64,000 bases of DNA. Origin: an uncultured Coriobacteriaceae bacterium (GTDB taxonomy: Bacteria; Actinomycetota; Coriobacteriia; Coriobacteriales; Eggerthellaceae). Made by a program: the position numbers and the translations under genes. This document shows positions 61,907 to 64,000 of the stretch, piece by piece. The notes beneath the pieces were generated by a model. The model worked only from the letters and a program-made list of their open reading frames with translations. It had not been told where the DNA came from and did not search any database. The stretch covers positions 1 through 64,000 of the forward strand of contig URQU01000005.1 in NCBI GenBank assembly GCA_900550055.1, written 5' to 3'. Within the stretch, counting starts at the first letter, position 1. The number at the start of each line of letters is the position of its first letter.

Positions 61907-62476
61907 ATGACGAACGAGAAAGACATATCTTCCGCGATGCCTGACGCGGGTGTATCGCCGGCGCCTTCTGCCGCTGCTTCCGAGCCGCGCAAGATCGAGG
62001 ACGTGCTGGCTTCCGAGGGCTTCTACATGGGGCCGCCTGCGGGCATTTCCATGTGGCCGATGCTGCGCAACCGCCACGACGTGATGCTGGTGGTGCCGGC
62101 CAAGGGCGATCTGCGCCGATACGACGTGGCGCTGTATCGCCGCGGCGGGAAGTACGTGCTGCATCGTGTGGTGGGGCATTATGACCACGGCTCCGAAAAA
62201 GGCTACGTGATCTGCGGGGATAATTGCGTCACGCTGGAATACATTCCGTGCGGGGACGTGCTGGGCGTGCTGTGCGGCTTCTATCGCGACGGCCGTCATA
62301 TTGATTGCGAAACCTCCCGCGGCTACCATGCGTATTCGAAGCTGTGGGTGGCGCTGTTCCCCGTGCGCAAGGTGTGCAAGGGCGCAAATGCCGCGATAAG
62401 GCGCGCGGGCAAGCGCGTGCTCGTGGCATGCGGCCTGCGCGATCGCGATGCCGCCGGCAAAGCTAGGCGGAAATGA
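61907..62476 (+). CDS. S24/S26-like signal peptidase family protein
   Basis: 189 residues. GPPAGISMWPMLRNRHDVML holds the Ser-Met-x-Pro-Met-Leu catalytic-serine motif and RRYDVALYRR then VLHRVVGH the lysine-side motif region (Arg replaces the usual Lys in the latter, so activity is uncertain). GDNCVTLEYIP is the GDN box. No membrane helix is visible at the N-terminus. It sits between the PqqD and ABC genes and overlaps the latter by 4 bp. It might process an exported protein or be a non-catalytic helper. Confidence 0.75.
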   Translation: MTNEKDISSAMPDAGVSPAPSAAASEPRKIEDVLASEGFYMGPPAGISMWPMLRNRHDVMLVVPAKGDLRRYDVALYRRGGKYVLHRVVGHYDHGSEKGYVICGDNCVTLEYIPCGDVLGVLCGFYRDGRHIDCETSRGYHAYSKLWVALFPVRKVCKGANAAIRRAGKRVLVACGLRDRDAAGKARRK

Positions 62477-64000
62477 TGCGCGGGGCGGCGTCGCGCGAGC
62501 AGGACAAGGTCACCTACGCGTGGCTGTTCGCGCAGTCTAAGGCGCAGCACGGGCGCATTGCGGCGCTGTCGGTTCTGTGCGCGTTGCAGGCGGCGGTGCT
62601 CGTGGGTTTTGCGCTGGCGTGCCGCGCCGTCATCGATCAGGCGGTGGCGGGCAATGCCAAGGGCTTGCTGACAAGTGCGGCAGCCCTTGCGGGTGTTATC
62701 GTCTCGCAGCTGGTGTTGCGTCTGGCTATCAACGGCACGCAGGAGCGTATCCGCGCCCGCTTCGCTCTTGAGCTGCGGAAATCCATGCTCGACAGCATCT
62801 TCGCCGCACGCTATGGCAACGTTTTGCGCTTCCATTCCGGCGAGCTTTCCAACCGCATGTTCTCCGATGTGCAAGTGGTGTCCAACGGTGTGTCCACTAT
62901 CATCCCAAGCTTCGTGTCCATGATTGCGCAGCTGGTGTTCGCCATCGCGGTGCTTGCGCTGATCAGCCCGCCCATGGTGGCGCTGTTCGCCGGAGCGGCG
63001 CTGCTTTCGTTCGTGCTGGCGCGCACGTTGCGCGGACGTTTGAAGGCGCTGCATAGGGCGGTGCAGGAAAAGGAAGGCGCCGTGCGCGTGTTCCTGCAGG
63101 AGGCGCTTGAGCATCAGCTGGTCATCCGCTCGTTCGGCGCCCAGCCTGCCACAAGCGCGCATGCCGATGCGCTGCAAGAGGATCATTTCGGAGCGCAAAT
63201 GCGCCGCCGCGGATGGTCTATCGCCGCGAACGCCAGTTTTGCGTTCTTCTTCAACGCGCTGTATGCCGTGGCGCTCACGTGGTGCGCGTTCGAGCTTTTG
63301 CACGGCACCATGAGCTACGGCACGCTTATGGCGGTGCTGCAGCTGATAGCGCGCATTCAGGCGCCGGTTTCCAGCTTGTCGGGCATGCTGCCGCAGCTGT
63401 ATCAGACGCTCGCGTCGGCAGAGCGCCTGATGGAGATTGCGGAGCTTCCGCGTTCGGAGAATCGTCTTCCCCTGACGGCTGCGGAGTTCTATCAGCGGCT
63501 TTCGGGCCTGTGGATATGCGATCTGGCGTTTTCCTATAGGGACGAAGAGGGCGGCAGCGAAGATGCGGTGGCGGATGCTTTGGGCTGCGATGCGGCTGAC
63601 GGCGAAGTTGCGGGGGTTTTGAGCGATGCGGCCGACGGTGCGCTTGCTGGTGACGTGGCTGAGGCCGAATGCGACGCGGGCGAAAAGGCGGCGCCGGCAT
63701 CATCCGAGGGCGAGGTCGCAAGCCTTTCCTGCGAAGGCGCCTTTGTGCCGAAGGGTTCGTTCGTGGTGGTCGAGGGACCTTCCGGCTCGGGAAAATCCAC
63801 GCTGTTCAAGTTGGTGTTGGGCGCCTACGACGCGGATGGTTTCGCGTACGACCTTGCCGATTCGGTTTGCGCCGCGTCCCAGGTGCCGCCGGGGGTGTTC
63901 GCCTATGTGCCGCAGGATAACTTCCTGTTCGCAGGCTCGGTGCGCGAAAACGTGGCGTTTGCGGCTCCTGATGCTGACGATGACCAGGTTAAATGCGCGT
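62473..64000 (+). CDS. ABC exporter (permease-ATPase fusion, lasso D-type), partial
   Basis: At least 509 residues, running off the right edge. The N-terminal membrane domain has six helices (ALSVLCALQAAVLVGFALAC onward). An Ala/Asp/Glu-rich insert of about 60 residues lies between membrane and ATPase parts, around residues 355-415. The Walker A is VVVEGPSGSGKSTLFKLV and the Q-loop region FAYVPQDNFLFAGSVRENVA. Signature and Walker B lie beyond the window. It overlaps the peptidase gene by ATGA and would export the mature peptide. Confidence 0.88.
   Translation, partial: MMRGAASREQDKVTYAWLFAQSKAQHGRIAALSVLCALQAAVLVGFALACRAVIDQAVAGNAKGLLTSAAALAGVIVSQLVLRLAINGTQERIRARFALELRKSMLDSIFAARYGNVLRFHSGELSNRMFSDVQVVSNGVSTIIPSFVSMIAQLVFAIAVLALISPPMVALFAGAALLSFVLARTLRGRLKALHRAVQEKEGAVRVFLQEALEHQLVIRSFGAQPATSAHADALQEDHFGAQMRRRGWSIAANASFAFFFNALYAVALTWCAFELLHGTMSYGTLMAVLQLIARIQAPVSSLSGMLPQLYQTLASAERLMEIAELPRSENRLPLTAAEFYQRLSGLWICDLAFSYRDEEGGSEDAVADALGCDAADGEVAGVLSDAADGALAGDVAEAECDAGEKAAPASSEGEVASLSCEGAFVPKGSFVVVEGPSGSGKSTLFKLVLGAYDADGFAYDLADSVCAASQVPPGVFAYVPQDNFLFAGSVRENVAFAAPDADDDQVKCA

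Overview
The window is high-GC actinobacterial DNA and most resembles an Eggerthellales gut bacterium (the Eggerthella / Adlercreutzia / Slackia group). This rests on a LuxR regulator fused to a 12-helix MFS-like membrane domain beside a Tat-exported molybdopterin oxidoreductase with DmsB, DmsC, TorD, NapG-like and NapH-like partners. Very long cell-wall proteins and many DUF4143 / HipA / Abi-type accessory genes fit the same group. The genus is an inference; no rRNA or tRNA gene was recognised.

Region 0-12.7 kb is an accessory island. It holds an AAA_14/DUF4143 ATPase with 23-bp tandem repeats upstream, an Fsr-like MFS exporter, two consecutive hipBA toxin-antitoxin modules, a PD-(D/E)XK-like protein, and a soluble VirD4/TraG-like ATPase with a small partner. 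It continues with a clpP paralogue broken by an in-frame amber codon, preceded by a folded leader, and an Abi_2 HEPN protein. Upstream of the Abi gene are two tandem copies of an RNA-like hairpin motif with covarying stems and swapped UUCG/GNRA tetraloops.

Region 12.8-22.4 kb has a MaoC-type hydratase, a nitroreductase-family protein and a 2198-residue surface protein (BspA-like LRR_5, Ig-like repeats, C-terminal anchor). Region 22.7-30.8 kb is the best candidate for an undescribed system. A BrxA-like (DUF1819) gene is followed by a tightly overlapping trio: a ~1225-residue protein with RNA-polymerase alpha-CTD-like and sigma-region-4-like segments (and an in-frame amber near its start), a ParB-like protein and a SNF2/DEVH helicase. 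The block is bounded by copies of a dispersed palindromic repeat.

Region 31-51.7 kb is more ordinary: TrmO, TetR, a FucO-like alcohol dehydrogenase, an SPFH protein, the LuxR/MFS regulator, the complete molybdoenzyme respiratory cluster (38.9-46.3 kb), a FeoA-FeoB fusion, a dicarboxylate symporter and an RmlD-like reductase. Region 51.9-53.6 kb is dense in repeats, with one palindrome forming the end of an XRE-AbrB gene, and includes a possible small RNA. Region 53.8-58.4 kb is a beta-helix surface protein split at a run of seven G, which looks phase variable.

Region 58.4-64 kb looks like a lasso-peptide cluster of the paeninodin type: a 41-residue precursor ending in Ser, a nucleotidyltransferase-fold protein, an HPr-kinase-like kinase, a PqqD/RRE protein, an S24/S26-like peptidase and an ABC exporter that runs off the window. 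Cyclase and transglutaminase-like protease genes are not in the window and would have to lie beyond it.

Throughout, intergenic spaces carry at least four families of dispersed repeats: R1 and R2 are REP-like perfect palindromes, R3 is a nested inverted repeat of about 165 bp, and R4 is a 100-bp direct repeat next to R1.
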